Position numbers and translations under genes: made by a program
The notes under the pieces: generated by a model
The model's database searches: none
The model's input: the letters and a program-made list of their open reading frames with translations, nothing else
Told to the model about the DNA's origin: nothing
Part shown: positions 28,996 through 32,074 of the stretch, piece after piece
Position numbering within the stretch: the stretch's first letter is position 1
How the letters are laid out: every line of letters begins with the position of its first letter
Origin: Stentor coeruleus
Lineage: Eukaryota; Ciliophora; Heterotrichea; Heterotrichida; Stentoridae
Direction: 5' to 3'
NCBI GenBank assembly: GCA_001970955.1
Contig: MPUH01000847.1
Span: 1-32,074 of the forward strand
Length of the DNA: 32,074 nt

Positions 28996-30072
28996 TTAAT
29001 CTCTTCCATTAAAATCTGAAAAAATCAACTCCCTTATAAGTTGCATGATCTTAGCAGCCATCTCGCTTTCATACTCTTGCACTTCCTCATTGACCTTTAA
29101 AAAAAAGCGATTACTCTTAGTAGGATGCATAAAAACCGCATCAACATCAGCAATACTATACACCGTAACTTTCTTACCATCAGTAATCTGTAAAACATGT
29201 TTTCCATCTGATCCTTTTTGTAATATTAAAACAACATTTGTAGTCATAACCATCCATATACGTTTAATTGAGAATTTCTGATAACTTGATCTAGCTTCAG
29301 CTACTGTGCTGCGATATTTTAAAAGTTCAGATGCCATATCATTTTCTATTTGTATATGCATTGCTAATTTATCAACCATTTCTTTTTCATATTCACGTAC
29401 TGATTCGACTTGCTTTTTTGAAGATGAGTGTTTTTCTGATAGTTCAGAGATTGTTGAGGAAAGGTCTTGAAGTATACTGTCGAGGTTATTACGTCGCTCA
29501 TGGATTAGTTTAGTTTCAAGTTGAAATTCGTGTTTGTCTTTTTTGCATTGGGATATGTAGAGATGTAGGTCGGTGATTTGGGTACGTAAAGATTGGATTT
29601 CTTGTTTGATGCTTTCATCACTTGTAGTCAAATGCTTTGATTTATCCTCAATATCTCTATATATGCTTTACAACTTCAATTCTTTAACACTTTCACTCAA
29701 ATTATCATTTTCTATAATCAATAACTCAAGGTCTTCAGACAATTTTTGATTTGTTTGTTCTAATATATAAAAACTTCTTGAATCATTCTGAATACTTTCT
29801 TGTGGCATACTTTCACTTAGATTCCCAAGTAAATTCATCTTACGCATTTGATGTTCCAAGTCTTGATTTACTAGACTTAATCTTTCCATTTCTATGATCT
29901 TTTTAAAAATTACTTTGTTTTTTAAATCTTGCTCTGCTTGATGAACAGCTTCAGCAATTTTTTTGTAATCGTTTTGTTGTTGTTCCCTATATGCACGTTC
30001 AGTACGTACAGCTTTACGGAGAAGTGCAAGGTTTTGTTTCATTTCTTCTACAGTCCACCCTTGTTCTTCCAT
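28996..30072 (-). CDS. Coiled-coil protein with C-terminal PH-like domain, one 15-nt intron
   Basis: Spliced length is 353 residues. Exons are 30072-29672 and 29656-28996. Residues about 1-250 are nearly continuous coiled coil (Glu/Lys/Gln/Leu heptads), beginning MEEQGWTVEEMKQNLALLRK. The last about 90 residues (RIWMVMTTNVVLILQK, GKKVTVYSIADVDAVFMHPT, NRFFLKVNEEVQEYES, then a helix AAKIMQLIREL) show the strand-strand-...-helix order of PH or GRAM-type lipid/protein-binding domains, but no named family was recognised. A cytoskeletal or membrane-tethering role is conceivable; this is inference. The stop is TAA. It lies 257 nt upstream of the UTP18 start on the same strand. Confidence 0.8.
29657..29671 (-). 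other. 15-nt intron of the coiled-coil/PH-like gene
   Basis: The minus strand reads GTAAAGCATATATAG. Unspliced, exon 1 ends EL-K-L then TAA. Removal joins it to DIEDKSKHLTTSDESIK and keeps the coiled coil open for another 650 nt. Confidence 0.9.
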
Positions 30073-30675
30073 ATATAATAATTAATAGTTTCGATTTAGA
30101 AGATGAATTTTGTTGTAAGTAAAAATTATTTGAATGATTTTATTGGTTTTTTTTGGAATGGATTATTGGTTTGATAAAGTTTTTAAGAAATGGTATTGTG
30201 ATATAAGGAAATTATGATTTAGGATAAGGGTTTTAGGAAACTTTATGATGGTTTTATGATATTGGGAATTAGTATTAGCGAAAAATACANAAGTTTTTAA
30301 GAAATGGTATTGTGATATAAGGAAATTATGATTTAGGATAAGGGTTTTAGGAAATTTTATGATGGTTTTATGATATTGGGAATTAGTATTAGCGAAAAAT
30401 ACATATAAAAGATAAAATTATAGATAAACTTAAATATATTTTATTATGAAATCCAAGCTGGAAAAGTTATCAACACTTTCAGCATAAAATTTCTTAAAGC
30501 ATTAACACCGCTAAAAAATAAAAAAAATTCTAAAATCTAAATAAATTTCTTATTCATTTTCTTAAAACACATTCTTAATTTCCAAATTCTATAAATTCCC
30601 ATATCAGTATAGCTAAAAATTAACATTTTAGAAAACATCTAAACAAAAATCCTATTTGCGAACTATCTTCTTGGG
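30073..30675. other. Intergenic; includes a duplicated assembly join
   Basis: G/T-rich on the plus strand next to the coiled-coil gene start, then A/T- and C-rich after about 30450. It contains the near-perfect 113-bp duplication around the N at 30290. No gene was recognised. Confidence 0.5.
30177..30403. repeat. 113-bp duplication around one N (assembly join)
   Basis: 30177-30289 and 30291-30403 are identical except for C at 30241 versus T at 30355, with one N at 30290 between them. As at 12889, this looks like two overlapping contig ends set side by side. The single mismatch suggests a sequencing error or two alleles. Confidence 0.85.
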
Positions 30676-30877
30676 TTAATATTTTTTTCTAAGAGTCGCA
30701 CTGCCTTCAATATGCCCTTTTAGTTCATTTATAAGTTTTCTTAGTTTTATAGTCCTCGCTTGAGTTCACTGATTTCTAGATAGAGGTTGTGTGCTTTATA
30801 GATTTTAATTATTCCAGTTTTTCTTCAAGTTTTTGTTTTTCGGTTATGTGACTCTTTATTTGGTTCAGGAGATCTTT
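30676..30877 (-). pseudogene. Coiled-coil gene relic
   Basis: Minus-strand fragments read as coiled coil in different frames. One is KDLLNQIKSHITEKQKLEEK (30877-30809, then TAA). Another is KLRKLINELKGHIEGSATLR (to a TAA at 30676). Stops and shifts separate them. They are probably remnants of a dead coiled-coil gene; similarity to a particular family cannot be claimed. Confidence 0.35.
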
Positions 30878-31063
30878 ACTGCTTCTTTTCTAAGTTTATA
30901 TCCCATACTTTTTTATATTTCTTTAGATTTAAATTAGTAAAGGATTTTGCACATTTTGCTAAAAGAGGAAATACATATCAATTCTTATTTAAAAAGTTAC
31001 ATCATTATATAAAATATATAATGCAACTGAAATATTATGTGAATCAGTTCTAATTTTAACTCT

Positions 31064-31161
31064 AATACCAAATATCCTGAATACCTTGATGCTTTTTGAT
31101 TATATGCATTTCAATACTAAATATCCTGAATACCTTGATACTTTTTGATCATATGTATTTC
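31064..31161. repeat. 49-bp tandem duplication
   Basis: Two direct units, 31064-31112 and 31113-31161, sharing ATATCCTGAATACCTTGATR and CTTTTTGATYATATGYATTT, with a few bases of a third. They differ at a handful of positions, so the duplication is not an assembly artefact. It lies about 85 nt before the right pseudogene. Confidence 0.85.
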
Positions 31162-31247
31162 AATACTAGCGTAAAAATACCATCTCAGTATTTTCTTTAT
31201 GCTTTGAAATCAAAAATTCTCATTTCTGATTAAAAATTATAATAATT

Positions 31248-32074
31248 ATGGACTTTAAATGCTCTTCAACTAATTGCCCTAAAGAGGTCGTTTGGCAATG
31301 CACTTGCTCTGAAAAAATTGAAATTCTGTGAAGCTCATTTAAGTGACCACATTGAATTCAATTGCATCAAGCTAGCTGAGGAAATGATAATCGAAGTAAA
31401 TAATTACCTGATTCATGATATAAATTACTTAATAGAGAGAGAAAAAAATAAGCGACTTGATTTTAAACGAACAGATAGATCAGGCTAATGATATAGTAAA
31501 CTGGGGTAATAACCTTAATATTTTGCAGAGGGATAGAAAAAAATATTATTCCAGTTTACAAGAATTGCTTTCTTTAGATAGTAAGTCTATAAAAGTTGGA
31601 ACAGATACTAAAAGACTTGAAGATGATCTAAAAAATATTAAAAAAAACATAAACTTTGAAGAATCTTGCAACAAGATAAATTAATTAGAAAAAGAGCTTA
31701 AAAGTTGTTATGAAAATAATAAAAAAATATCTGATGAACTTGAGCAGAAAAAAAAATATTTGACTCAAGAAAACACATTGTTGAGAGATCAAAATTTAAA
31801 GCTCAGCAAAGATTTCCAAGAATTACTAACAAAATTAAGCTCTACAACAAAAGCAGATGAAGAAAATAAAAATGAATTATGATAGAAGAATTTAAAAGTA
31901 AATAAGAATTAGAAAGCCTTTCAAACTTAAAAGATCAACCTCTTAAAGATATCCTAGCTCAACTTGATTTACAAGATTTCCAAAAGAAATTTGTACAGGA
32001 AAATTGCCTAATAAATAAAGCATGTATGACTAGTGACAATAATTACATTTTTTATCTGTAAAGTTTGAAGCAGA
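31248..32074 (+). pseudogene. Decayed B-box-like zinc finger / coiled-coil gene, right copy (runs off window)
   Basis: From ATG at 31248 the sequence reads MDFKCSSTNCPKEVVWQC, with Cys spacing C-x4-C-x7-C-x-C and, one base out of frame after an A-run at 31312-31317, FCEAHLSDH (C-x2-H-x3-H), a B-box-like zinc site. A second A-run shift near 31442-31448 leads into a coiled coil (IDQANDIVNWGNN, TKRLEDDLKNIKK). This is followed by TAA at 31682, further coiled coil, TGA-TAG at 31880-31885, and a last segment LDLQDFQKKFVQENC. It is homologous along its length to the minus-strand copy at 329-1195. Two single-base excesses in A-runs could be sequencing errors, but the nonsense codons argue for a true pseudogene. 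The 3' end lies outside the window. Confidence 0.7.

Overview
The window reads as macronuclear DNA of a ciliate, most likely a heterotrich such as Stentor. It is very AT-rich and carries compact eukaryotic genes with few introns. The three introns that can be proved by reading frame are each exactly 15 nt, fit GTAARNNNTATMTAG, and put an A at position 10, which is the tiny-intron type known from Stentor. Genes are read with the standard code: the tryptophan codons checked are TGG, and no long gene is interrupted by TGA.

Left part (1-7263): a degenerate 15/18-bp minisatellite and a decayed zinc-finger/coiled-coil gene (minus strand) lead to an acylated MGC protein (plus) and a divergent importin-alpha (minus). 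After these come coding relics and a coiled-coil pseudogene. Middle (7264-18074): a full-length ABCA-type transporter, a Rap1-like protein with BRCT, Myb and RCT-like regions, a seven-TM protein with a PA-like luminal domain, and a divergently placed ankyrin-repeat protein. Right-middle (18075-24583): a TMEM43-like protein packed directly behind a TauE/SafE permease, a basic-tailed LRR protein, a small unrecognised ORF and a second MGC acylated protein. Right (25351-30072): ubiquitin-eL40, PWP1 and UTP18 form a minus-strand run of translation and ribosome-assembly genes, followed by a coiled-coil protein with a PH-like end. The right edge has more coiled-coil debris and a second copy, in inverted orientation, of the zinc-finger pseudogene seen at the left edge.

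The most noteworthy items are four. The first is the Rap1/TERF2IP-like gene, a telomere protein I do not know to have been described from ciliates. The second is the inverted pair of decayed paralogues 30 kb apart. The third is the extreme packing of two same-strand gene pairs (14 and 34 nt apart). The fourth is strong strand asymmetry in the flanks of several genes, with coding-strand C excess upstream and G excess downstream. Two single-N positions are flanked by perfect or near-perfect duplicates and look like assembly joins. All homology statements rest on remembered family motifs; no search was run.
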